Source: Collinsella sp. An268 (GTDB lineage Bacteria; Actinomycetota; Coriobacteriia; Coriobacteriales; Coriobacteriaceae). Taken from it: a stretch of DNA of 64,000 nt. Location of the stretch: the NCBI RefSeq assembly GCF_002159765.1, contig NZ_NFJH01000002.1, positions 124,001 to 188,000 of the forward strand. Direction: 5' to 3'. Position numbers and translations under genes: made by a program. Positions 8,623 through 15,808 of this stretch are shown piece after piece (position 1 is the first letter of the stretch; each line of letters opens with the position of its first letter). Under the pieces are notes generated by a model. It did no database searches, was not told the DNA's origin, and saw nothing but the letters and a program-made list of their open reading frames with translations.

Positions 8623-9843
8623 ATGCGCACCGATGATTTTGATTACGAGCTTCCCGACGAGCTCATCGCCCAGGCTCCGGCCGAGCCGCGCGATTCGTGC
8701 CGGCTGCTGGTCCTCCACCGCGGCGAGCCCGTCCAGACGACGGGAGAGACCGTGCCGCTCGCACACGGCGGCAGCGTCGAGCACCGGCACTTCTACGACG
8801 TGATCGACTACATCGAGCCGGGCGACCTGCTCGTCATCAACCAGACGCGCGTCATGCCGGCGCGCCTCATCGGGCGCAAGCCCACGGGCGGCATGGCCGA
8901 GACGCTGCTGCTCCGTCGCCGCGAGGACGTCGATCCTTTGGGCCACGTGTGGGAGTGCCTCGTCAATCCCGGCAAGCGCCTGAAGCCGGGCGCCGTCATC
9001 GAGTACCGCGCGGGCGGGCCGCATGCGCCCGCGGACGCGCCCGTCGTGCTGACGGGCGAGGTGCTCGACTTCGTGCCCGAGAGCCGCGGCGGCCGTCTCG
9101 TGCGCTTTGCGCCGGAGGGCGCCGACGCGTCGGGCGAGCCGCGCACGCTCGACGCCGCCATCCACGCCGCGGGGCATGTGCCGCTGCCGCCCTACATCAC
9201 CCAGTACGAGGGCGACCCCGAGAAGTACCAGACCGTGTACGCCATGAAGGAGGAGCACTCCGCGGCGGCGCCGACGGCAGGCCTGCACTTCACCCCCGAG
9301 CTCATGCGCCGCATCGAGGAGAAGGGCGCGCGCTTTGCCGCGGTCGAGCTCGAGGTGGGCATCGATACGTTTCGCCTGGTGGAGGAGGACGACCCCACGC
9401 AGCACGTCATGCACACCGAGCGCTACCACGTGCCGGCCGAGGTGATCGACGCCGTGCATGAGACGAAGCGCGCGGGCAAGCGCGTCATCGCGGTGGGTAC
9501 GACGGCGGTGCGCTCGCTCGAGAGCGCCTTCGACCCCGAGGCGCCCGCGGCCGACCCCGCCTTGGTGGCACGCCGCTTTGAGGGGCGCGCGGACGGCGCC
9601 GACACGCGCGGGCGCGGCGACGTGGTGGTGCGCGCCGACGCCACGACGAACCTCTACCTCATGCCTGGGTCGACGTATCACGTGGTCGACGCGCTCATCA
9701 CCAACTTCCATGTGCCGCGCTCCACGCTCATGATGCTCGTCTCCGCCTTCGCCACACGCGACCAGATCATGGATGCCTACGCCGAGGCCGTGCGCGAGCG
9801 CTACCGCTTCTTCTCGTTTGGCGACGCGATGCTGATCGAGTAG
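8623..9843 (+). CDS. queA: S-adenosylmethionine:tRNA ribosyltransferase-isomerase QueA
   Basis: QueA transfers and rearranges the ribose of S-adenosylmethionine onto 7-aminomethyl-7-deazaguanine in tRNA, giving epoxyqueuosine. The protein has the family N-terminus (DFDYELPDELIAQ), the core PTAGLHFTPEL at about 223-233, and the C-terminal TNFHVPRSTLMMLVSAF. At 406 residues it is longer than the usual 340-350; the extra length is in insertions, one around 130-175 and one around 305-330 rich in Ala/Asp/Arg. It follows queH, and the RNA-like region follows it. Confidence 0.92.
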   Translation: MRTDDFDYELPDELIAQAPAEPRDSCRLLVLHRGEPVQTTGETVPLAHGGSVEHRHFYDVIDYIEPGDLLVINQTRVMPARLIGRKPTGGMAETLLLRRREDVDPLGHVWECLVNPGKRLKPGAVIEYRAGGPHAPADAPVVLTGEVLDFVPESRGGRLVRFAPEGADASGEPRTLDAAIHAAGHVPLPPYITQYEGDPEKYQTVYAMKEEHSAAAPTAGLHFTPELMRRIEEKGARFAAVELEVGIDTFRLVEEDDPTQHVMHTERYHVPAEVIDAVHETKRAGKRVIAVGTTAVRSLESAFDPEAPAADPALVARRFEGRADGADTRGRGDVVVRADATTNLYLMPGSTYHVVDALITNFHVPRSTLMMLVSAFATRDQIMDAYAEAVRERYRFFSFGDAMLIE

Positions 9844-9903
9844 GCTGCCTGCGGGCTGTATGCGCGCGTCCCGCGGCATCCGTTCGACGGGGTGCGCGCC
9901 GTA

Positions 9904-9940
9904 ACCGTTCGCGGGCCGGTATCGACCGTTCGCGGACCGG
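9904..9940. repeat. tandem 16-bp repeat with 21-bp period
   Basis: ACCGTTCGCGGGCCGG at 9904 recurs at 9925 with one change. It lies just upstream of the putative promoter of the noncoding RNA, so it may be an operator, but no protein can be named. Confidence 0.5.
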
Positions 9941-9963
9941 CGGCATTTGTCGGTCCGTTGTGG

Positions 9964-10301
9964 TATAGGACGTGTGAGCTGCGGGAACAACAGCAGTGAA
10001 AAGAAAGTTCGTCGCTTCGAGTACAAGCGGCCGACCGAGGAGGTGGTTCCGATGGGCACAGAAGAGATAGCGAAGGCCGGCGGGACCAGCGCCTGCGAGA
10101 CCGAGGTCGCGTAGTTTCGAGGGTTTCCTGGTTGGTGGTCCGACGTTCGCCCCGCGTGAGATTGGGTTTCGACCGTTGACGTGGTCGCAGGGGTCACCCG
10201 CCGGTATGCATACGGTTCCGTTCCTTCGGGAGTGGTTTGGAGGAGAGTCCACCGTAATAGATAGTTGCCGGGGAGGCACCGCAAACGAGGCGGTGCCTCC
10301 C
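9964..10301 (+). ncRNA. candidate structured noncoding RNA
   Basis: Between queA and a convergent gene lies about 340 bp with no long ORF, a TATAGG -10-like hexamer at 9964 and a very strong terminator at 10271-10301. Local folds are easy to see: GCTG/CAGC near 9977-9993, CGACC/GGTCG near 10169-10186, and a 7-bp stem closed by a TTCG tetraloop near 10219-10236. AGGAGG at 10038-10043 sits 8 bases before a 20-codon ORF (10052-10114), so a leader-peptide transcript is an alternative. It could belong to a known class such as the raiA-type RNAs reported from Firmicutes and Actinobacteria, but this was not tested. Confidence 0.5.
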
Positions 10302-10307
10302 TTGGGT
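10271..10307 (+). terminator. intrinsic terminator of candidate ncRNA
   Basis: A perfect 12-bp GC-rich stem (10271-10282 with 10290-10301) with a 7-base loop is followed by TTGGGTT. It ends transcription coming from queA or the candidate RNA. Confidence 0.8.
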
Positions 10308-10310
10308 TGT

Positions 10311-10351
10311 ATGCGACCCGCTGCCCCGGGCGAAAGGGCGGCGGGTCGCAT
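10311..10351 (-). terminator. 16-bp inverted repeat, probable terminator of the coiled-coil gene
   Basis: A 16-bp stem (10311-10326 with 10336-10351, one G-T pair) with a 9-base loop lies just downstream of the minus-strand coiled-coil gene. It has no T-run on either side. Confidence 0.55.
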
Positions 10352-10365
10352 GCTCGTGTGAGGCG

Positions 10366-11853
10366 CTACAGGGCGAAGATGAGCACGAGGGCCACGATCA
10401 CCACGACGATGATGCCGGCGACCGCGGCGCCAAAGCGCAGGCGCGAGGCGCGGGTGCGCTCGCGCACGTCGCTCTCCGCTGCGGCGAGGGCGTCCACCTC
10501 CTGCTGCTGCTCGGCACGCTCGGCGCGGTCCGCCTCGAGCCGGGCGGCGATGGTCTCGGTAACCTCGGGGTGCGCGTGGATGTCCTCCGCCTCGTCGATA
10601 GTCTGCTGCGCGGCGGTAATTTCGTCGCCCGCATCCTGCTCGGCCTGCTCTTGGGCGCGCTTGGCGTTTTCCTCGGCGGAAATCTTCGCCTTGAGGTCGC
10701 GCTGGCGCCCCTGGGCCTCGTCGCGCGCGGTCTGATAGGCCTCGCGCGCCGCATCCGCCGCCTGCGAAATCTCGGCAAACGATGCCTTCGCCGTCTCGAT
10801 GGGCTTCTCGTTCTCGGTCACGGCGCGCTCGGCGCGCTCCAGGGCGTCGGCGAGCTCGGCTGTCACGCGGGGCAGGTCCTCTTGGGCTCGGCGCAGGGCG
10901 TCGGCGGCGTCGGCGATGTCGAGCTCGAGCTCTTGGGCGCGCACGCTGTAGTTGGCGGAGTTAGCGGAGGGGTTGCGCTGGACCTCGGCGAATTCCGCCT
11001 TGAGGGTGTCGAGCCGCTCCTGGGCGCTCTTGACGGCCTCCTTGGCTGCGGCGGCTCCGGTCTCGTGCTCCGCCTTGGTGCGCTCGAGGTTGCGCTTGGC
11101 GTCATCGAGGCGGCGCTGCAGGCGCTGACCCTGCTCGCGGGCGCTCGTCTCGGATGCCTCCGCCGCGTCGACGGCGGCCTTCAGGCGCTTCTCGGTCTGC
11201 GCGTCGGCATCCTTCATGCGCTGCAGCTCTTCTTTGAGCGAGTCGATGGTGCGCTGGATCTCCTGCTGCTTGGCCTGGGCGGCGGTGCGGGCCTCCTCTG
11301 CGGCGGCGATGCGGTCGCGTCCCTCGGCGAGGATGTCCTCGTAGCGAGCGGCGATGTCGCGACGGTGGGCGAGCTCGGCCTCTGCGCCGGCGATGGTGCG
11401 CTCGAGGCCCTCCAGGTGCTCGCGCGCCTCGGCATGGGCGCGACGGGCGGCGCTCATCTCGCGTACGGCGCCGACGCCCTCGGAGAAGAAGGCGCCCACG
11501 GCGCTCGCGGCTCCGGCCGCCGCCTCGGCGACGCTGTGCTCCGGGTCGTGCGAAGCCTCCTGCCCGCTCGGGGCAGGCTCGGCCTGCCCGCCTGAGGTGG
11601 GCGCGGACTCCTCGGCGCGCGCCTGCGCCGCGACGAGAAACGATGGGATGGTGCCCGTATCGGTCGCGGGGGCGCCTTCGGCACCCGTCGCTTCCGCTGC
11701 GGCGGCCGCCTCGGGCGCGTCTCCCTCATCGGGTGCGCCGGCGGTTGCGCTATCCGGCACGTCGGCGTGGGGACGGTCTGCCTCGGCAGGGGCGGGGGCT
11801 GCGGCCTCGTTCTGATCTGTTTCTCTATCGAGCATGCTCTCGTTCTCGTCCAT
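10366..11853 (-). CDS. tail-anchored coiled-coil protein
   Basis: A 495-residue protein of unknown function in three parts: an acidic Ala/Pro/Glu-rich low-complexity N-terminus (about 1-100), a long Ala/Glu/Arg/Lys coiled coil (about 120-450) rich in heptad-like repeats, and a single hydrophobic segment at the very C-terminus (FGAAVAGIIVVVIVALVLIF). This arrangement predicts a tail-anchored protein with most of its mass in the cytoplasm. The start at 11853 is set by GGGAGG seven bases upstream; a longer in-frame start lacks such a site. It may act in cell envelope organisation or chromosome/division structure, but nothing in the sequence proves that. Confidence 0.75.
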   Translation of the reverse strand: MDENESMLDRETDQNEAAAPAPAEADRPHADVPDSATAGAPDEGDAPEAAAAAEATGAEGAPATDTGTIPSFLVAAQARAEESAPTSGGQAEPAPSGQEASHDPEHSVAEAAAGAASAVGAFFSEGVGAVREMSAARRAHAEAREHLEGLERTIAGAEAELAHRRDIAARYEDILAEGRDRIAAAEEARTAAQAKQQEIQRTIDSLKEELQRMKDADAQTEKRLKAAVDAAEASETSAREQGQRLQRRLDDAKRNLERTKAEHETGAAAAKEAVKSAQERLDTLKAEFAEVQRNPSANSANYSVRAQELELDIADAADALRRAQEDLPRVTAELADALERAERAVTENEKPIETAKASFAEISQAADAAREAYQTARDEAQGRQRDLKAKISAEENAKRAQEQAEQDAGDEITAAQQTIDEAEDIHAHPEVTETIAARLEADRAERAEQQQEVDALAAAESDVRERTRASRLRFGAAVAGIIVVVIVALVLIFAL

Positions 11854-12085
11854 CGTATCCTCCCAAAGCGCCGATGCAGCGCCTCCTGCGATTTCGTATG
11901 TCCCCATGATACTTGCTCGCGCGGACAAAGGTTAGGTGGAATTGTGTTCCGCCCCGCCATGTCCGCGGCCCGCCCTTGCCTTGGAGCGCGCTCAAACTAT
12001 TACACTCGTGCGCACGTTACGATCTTGTATGGCACTGCGTTCGGTTTCGCCGCCGAGCGGGTGCCCGACAGCAGGGGAGGCACCT

Positions 12086-13222
12086 TTGATCTACCGCGAC
12101 TTTCAGGATCTCAAGCTCTCGGCCCTCGGCTTTGGTGCCATGCGCCTGCCCGTGGTCGACGGCGACGACAGCGCCATCGACGAGCCCCGGGCGCTCGCGA
12201 TGGTCGATTACGCCATGGAGCATGGCATCAATTACTACGACACCGCGTGGGGCTACCACAACGGCAACTCCGAGCTCGTGATGGGCCGCGCGCTTGCCCG
12301 TCACCCGCGCGAGAGCTTCTACGTGGCAACCAAGTTCCCGGGCTACGACCTTGCCAACATGGACAAGGTGGCCGGGATCTTCGAGCGCCAGCTCGAGAAG
12401 ACGGGGCTGGACTACTTCGATTTCTATCTGTTCCACAACGTGTGCGAGATGAACATCGACGCCTACCTCGATCCCAAGTTTGGCATCCACGACTACCTCA
12501 TGAAGCAGAAGGAGGCAGGGCGCATCCGGCATCTGGGCTTCTCTGCCCACGGCTCGATCCCGGTGATGGAGCGCTTCCTCGAGGCGTATGGCAAGGACAT
12601 GGAGTTCTGCCAGATCCAGCTGAACTACCTCGATTGGGAGTTCCAGGACGCGCGCGGCAAGGTGGAGCTTCTGAAGAAGTGGAACATCCCCGTGTGGGTC
12701 ATGGAGCCCGTGCGCGGAGGCAAGCTTGCCAACCTCTCTGAGGCAAACGCGGCAAAGCTTACCGCGGCGCGTCCGGACGAGGAGCCGGTGGCTTGGGCGT
12801 TCCGTTTCCTGCAGGGCATCCCCGAGGTTGTGGTGACGCTTTCCGGTATGTCCAATATGGAGCAGCTGAAGGCAAACATCGCCACCTTTGAGGAGGAGCG
12901 TCCGCTGAGCGATGCCGACCGTGCGGTGCTCGCCGAGGTGGTTACCGATATGCTCGGGCAGGGGACGGTACCGTGCACGGCGTGCCACTATTGCACAAGC
13001 CATTGTCCTCAGGGTCTCGACATCCCCACGCTACTGTCCATGTACAACCAGATGAAGCTCACGGGCAAGGGCGACTTTATCTCGAGCATGCTTGTGGGGG
13101 CGCTCCCGGACGACAAGAAGCCGAGCGCCTGCATCGGTTGCGGTGCGTGCGCCGCGGTCTGCCCACAGCAGATCGACATCCCCGGCACGCTTGCCGAGTT
13201 TGCCGAGGCACTCGGGCTTTAG
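12086..13222 (+). CDS. aldo/keto reductase with C-terminal 4Fe-4S ferredoxin domain
   Basis: A 378-residue fusion of an NAD(P)H-dependent aldo/keto reductase barrel (FGAMRLP near 16-22, YYDTAWGY near 50-57) with a ferredoxin domain holding two CxxCxxCxxxCP motifs (CTACHYCTSHCP near 295 and CIGCGACAAVCP near 350). The second domain suggests electron transfer through iron-sulfur clusters in an anaerobe. The start is TTG with GGGAGG five bases before it; no in-frame ATG fits better. It is a single-gene unit with an inverted repeat downstream. The substrate is unknown. Confidence 0.88.
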   Translation: MIYRDFQDLKLSALGFGAMRLPVVDGDDSAIDEPRALAMVDYAMEHGINYYDTAWGYHNGNSELVMGRALARHPRESFYVATKFPGYDLANMDKVAGIFERQLEKTGLDYFDFYLFHNVCEMNIDAYLDPKFGIHDYLMKQKEAGRIRHLGFSAHGSIPVMERFLEAYGKDMEFCQIQLNYLDWEFQDARGKVELLKKWNIPVWVMEPVRGGKLANLSEANAAKLTAARPDEEPVAWAFRFLQGIPEVVVTLSGMSNMEQLKANIATFEEERPLSDADRAVLAEVVTDMLGQGTVPCTACHYCTSHCPQGLDIPTLLSMYNQMKLTGKGDFISSMLVGALPDDKKPSACIGCGACAAVCPQQIDIPGTLAEFAEALGL

Positions 13223-13287
13223 GTGCTAGCGGCGTTCATATTCTGGAGTCGATTAGCGTGCGGCCTTTTCGGCAGATAGCGTGTTTA

Positions 13288-13325
13288 GGTGCCCGTACCG
13301 CCTCTTCTTAAGCGGTGCGGGCACC
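13288..13325. terminator. 14-bp inverted repeat between convergent genes
   Basis: GGTGCCCGTACCGC at 13288 pairs with 13312-13325 with one mismatch. It lies between the AKR gene and the convergent HTH gene and may stop transcription from either side. Confidence 0.55.
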
Positions 13326-13363
13326 GTTGCTATGAACGCATGATTGCTTTTATAACCGTGCGA

Positions 13364-14041
13364 TTATGGCTGCTGCTTCTTTTTTTGCCGCTTTCTCAGG
13401 AACCAACCTCCGACCATGAAAACGATGGCAAAGGCCGTCAGCACCATAATCTCGTTTCGGTATGCTTCATTCAACGCGATGCCCAAAGAGCATACGAGCA
13501 AAACTCCCGCAGTGTAAGAGATGTAATCATGCTCAATAAGGAAGCGCATGGCGCGCGTGCGCCACGTATCCTCCGACAACGCGTGATCGATAAGATAGCG
13601 GTTGATCTCGGCTGTGGTTTGGAGATTATGGCGCCGTCTTATGCGCGTGTCGAGTGCTGACGCAAGCACCGTAACACCGCAGATAAACCAATAGAGCCAC
13701 CAAAGGAGGTCGGATGCAAGCGGGCCAAGTTCATCGCTCCTGATGAGTATTATGCCTGCCTCGATGAAGCTGCCGCACGTATACAAGCTGTTCACAAGCA
13801 GAAAGTCACGCGCCTCATCGTCCACGCGCTGAGCGATTTCGGGGGCATCGTCGCCTATGAGGGCATCTACCGTGGTGCCAAAGGTGCCCGCGATGCGTTT
13901 TAGGCTCTCGATATCGGGAAGCGTGCGGTTGCGCTCCCAGTTCGAGATGGTTTGCCGGCTGACGTAGCAGGATTTTGCCAGGTCGTCCTGTAGAAGTCCT
14001 GCCGCTTCGCGGTGCTCGCGTATGCGTTGTCCAACGTTCAT
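13364..14041 (-). CDS. XRE-family HTH regulator with membrane domain
   Basis: A 225-residue protein with an N-terminal HTH_3 (Cro/CI-type) DNA-binding domain (about 4-60; SYVSRQTISNWER-type recognition helix near 28-40) and a C-terminal half with about four hydrophobic segments ending in a KKKQQP basic tail. It is thus a membrane-anchored transcription regulator. MNVGQ at 14041 was chosen because GAGGAGG lies just upstream. A second gene with the same design lies at 18604-19371. The divergent intergenic region holds two palindromes; TTTGACATTGTCAAA (14134-14148) is a likely operator for it. GC content looks lower than in neighbours. Confidence 0.82.
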   Translation of the reverse strand: MNVGQRIREHREAAGLLQDDLAKSCYVSRQTISNWERNRTLPDIESLKRIAGTFGTTVDALIGDDAPEIAQRVDDEARDFLLVNSLYTCGSFIEAGIILIRSDELGPLASDLLWWLYWFICGVTVLASALDTRIRRRHNLQTTAEINRYLIDHALSEDTWRTRAMRFLIEHDYISYTAGVLLVCSLGIALNEAYRNEIMVLTAFAIVFMVGGWFLRKRQKKKQQP

Positions 14042-14133
14042 GCGCGCCTCCTCGCAATTGAGGTTCCGCATTGCCTGACCTCAGCATACCCCCCCCAGGC
14101 CGCACGGCAGCTTGCGGCGTCGCGTCAAAAGGC

Positions 14134-14148
14134 TTTGACATTGTCAAA
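14134..14148. promoter_or_regulatory. palindrome TTTGACATTGTCAAA, likely operator
   Basis: A perfect 7-1-7 palindrome in the region between the HTH-membrane gene and the toxin-antitoxin pair. It contains a TTGACA -35-like hexamer on the + strand, so a protein bound here would cover a promoter. Confidence 0.55.
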
Positions 14149-14173
14149 ATGGGGGACATAGCTCCCATTCACC

Positions 14174-14195
14174 TTCTGTATACTTGTATACAGAA
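14174..14195. promoter_or_regulatory. 22-bp perfect palindrome, likely toxin-antitoxin operator
   Basis: TTCTGTATAC, two bases, GTATACAGAA: a perfect 10-2-10 palindrome ending 15 bases before the antitoxin ATG. It overlaps a TATACT -10-like hexamer. Antitoxins of this kind repress their own operon by binding such sites. Confidence 0.7.
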
Positions 14196-14209
14196 GGGAA
14201 GTGGTCGGT

Positions 14210-14497
14210 ATGGCGACATCGGTTGTGTCCGGAAGGGTGGACGATACGGTGCGGGCGCGGGCGGACGCGGTTATTCGCGCGGCGGGTTTTTCTGTGGCGG
14301 ATGTAATCCGAGTCGTATGGGAGAACATTGCGCGCACGGGCGTTGTTCCCGCCGCGGAAGATGTCGCGCAAGATTCTCCGGCCACTGATCCATGGGACGC
14401 GTTCATGGCGTTCCGCTCGGCGCTTCCCGAGTCCCCGTGGCTAGTGACGCTCTCTGACCAAGAGATGAAAGACGTGATTGCGAGCAGGTATGAGTAG
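14210..14497 (+). CDS. RelB/DinJ-type antitoxin
   Basis: A 95-residue protein with the RelB/DinJ ribbon-helix-helix pattern: a strand SVVSGRVDDTVRARAD followed by helices containing GFSVADVIRVVWENIARTG. Such antitoxins dimerise, bind operator DNA and neutralise a partner toxin through their C-terminal part. ATG 14210 is preferred over GTG 14201 because AAGGGA is too close to the GTG. The gene overlaps the PIN toxin gene by 8 bp. RelB-type antitoxins usually pair with RelE-like toxins, so the PIN partner is notable. Confidence 0.8.
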   Translation: MATSVVSGRVDDTVRARADAVIRAAGFSVADVIRVVWENIARTGVVPAAEDVAQDSPATDPWDAFMAFRSALPESPWLVTLSDQEMKDVIASRYE

Positions 14498-14987
14498 GCG
14501 GGATGGGTTTCGCATCCTGCTTGATACGAACATCATTTTGGATGCGGTGTGTCCCGCCCGCCCTCAGTCAAAGGAGGCTTGCCTCGTTCTCAGACGATGC
14601 AGTAGCGAGGGTGACATGGGGTTTGTGACCTCGGGCTCGCTCAAAGATGCCTACTATGTCCTGTCCAAGCAATATGGGGAGCCTGCTGCGCGTGCAGCGG
14701 TGCACCACCTAATGGGCCTTCTGATAGTTGCTCCCACGAGTACAGAAGACTGCCTCATGTCGCTTGAGTCCAATGAACCGGACTTTGAGGACGGGCTCAT
14801 TCGTGCTTGTGCGGAACTGAACGACATGGATTTCATCATCACGCGGGATGAAGCGGCCTTTCGCAAGTCAAAGGTCCGCGCCGTAGACTGCGCGGAGTTC
14901 CTTTCTATCTGCGACGAGGCTGATGCCGATTTGCTCGCGAGGCTTGGATTCAGCCCTAACGCCCTTGTGCAGAACGACGCTCAGTAG
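14490..14987 (+). CDS. PIN-domain toxin (VapC-like RNase)
   Basis: A 165-residue PIN-domain protein. The first acidic residue lies in LLDTNIILD at about 11-19, and further acidic positions lie in the DFEDGLIRACAELNDMDFIITRD stretch split at about 98-120. PIN toxins are Mg-dependent ribonucleases that cut RNA and stop translation. The ATG overlaps the antitoxin stop (ATGAGTAG), so the pair is coupled. An upstream in-frame ATG (14478) is possible. Its stop overlaps the convergent LUD gene by a few bases. Confidence 0.82.
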   Translation: MSRRDGFRILLDTNIILDAVCPARPQSKEACLVLRRCSSEGDMGFVTSGSLKDAYYVLSKQYGEPAARAAVHHLMGLLIVAPTSTEDCLMSLESNEPDFEDGLIRACAELNDMDFIITRDEAAFRKSKVRAVDCAEFLSICDEADADLLARLGFSPNALVQNDAQ

Positions 14988-15631
14988 CCGAGTTCCTCGC
15001 CAATAAGGACGACCTTGATACGGCCGGGGTGGCGCGAATGGCGCGTGACCACGACGTTGCAGCACATGCACTTGCGTGCGTGGCAGTCGATGCAGGCGCC
15101 CGTGAGCTCACAGGGCGTGCTCGTGTGAAGCCGCTCGGCGTTGAGCGGGCAGACGGTGGTGTGGATGCGTTTGATGCCGGCGTCCACGTCTGCCACGATC
15201 TTGTTCATTCCTACCAGCACCACCACGTGCTCGGGCCCGTGCAGAAGAAGCGAGCAGCGGTCGGAGTTGCCGTCGATATTCACGAGCTCGCCGTTTAAGG
15301 TGAGGGCGTTGGCGCTCATGAAGAACCAGTCCGCCGTGGTGCGCGCCTGCCACATGGCGCGCTTCTCGTCAGCGGTGGTCGCGCGCGTGCGGTCGAGCAT
15401 GCGGTAGGTGCTCGCACGGACAAGTGCGGCCTTCATGCCCGATTCGGTAAAGGTCTCGCTGCCACCCCAGGTGATCGAATCGCCATCGTGCAGCCACGGG
15501 CGGACGATGTCGATGGCGTCTGCGCGCGATGCGGCCCAATAGCCCTCCATGTTGTTGCGCTCAAGTTTCTTAATGACGACCTTCGCCGTCTTTTTCCACG
15601 ATGCAAGGGTCGTGCTGGTGCGCTCTGCCAT
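14981..15631 (-). CDS. LUD-domain protein (lactate utilization family, DUF162)
   Basis: A 216-residue LUD-domain protein. It has the family's N-terminal helical part (WKKTAKVVIKKLERNNMEG) and the core with TWGGSET, DRTR and GPEHVVVLVGMNKIV. The C-terminus carries a cysteine group (CELTGACIDC, CMCC) that could bind a metal or an iron-sulfur cluster. Related LutC-type proteins take part in lactate oxidation, but lutA/lutB are not next to it, so the role is unknown. The start at 15631 follows GGAGGGAG. Confidence 0.85.
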   Translation of the reverse strand: MAERTSTTLASWKKTAKVVIKKLERNNMEGYWAASRADAIDIVRPWLHDGDSITWGGSETFTESGMKAALVRASTYRMLDRTRATTADEKRAMWQARTTADWFFMSANALTLNGELVNIDGNSDRCSLLLHGPEHVVVLVGMNKIVADVDAGIKRIHTTVCPLNAERLHTSTPCELTGACIDCHARKCMCCNVVVTRHSRHPGRIKVVLIGEELGY

Positions 15632-15808
15632 ACCTGCTCCCTCCGGGGTCGCGCAACGCCCGGAGGGTGGGCGGCCCGTAGTTGCGATAGGTGCATATAG
15701 GCATATCCTACCCAGCTCGCTATACTGGAATGCCAATCAAACCGGTAAACGGGCCAGCGGCAGGATGCAAGCCGGCACGCGGCAACCCTGCCATCTTGAG
15801 AGGAACCC

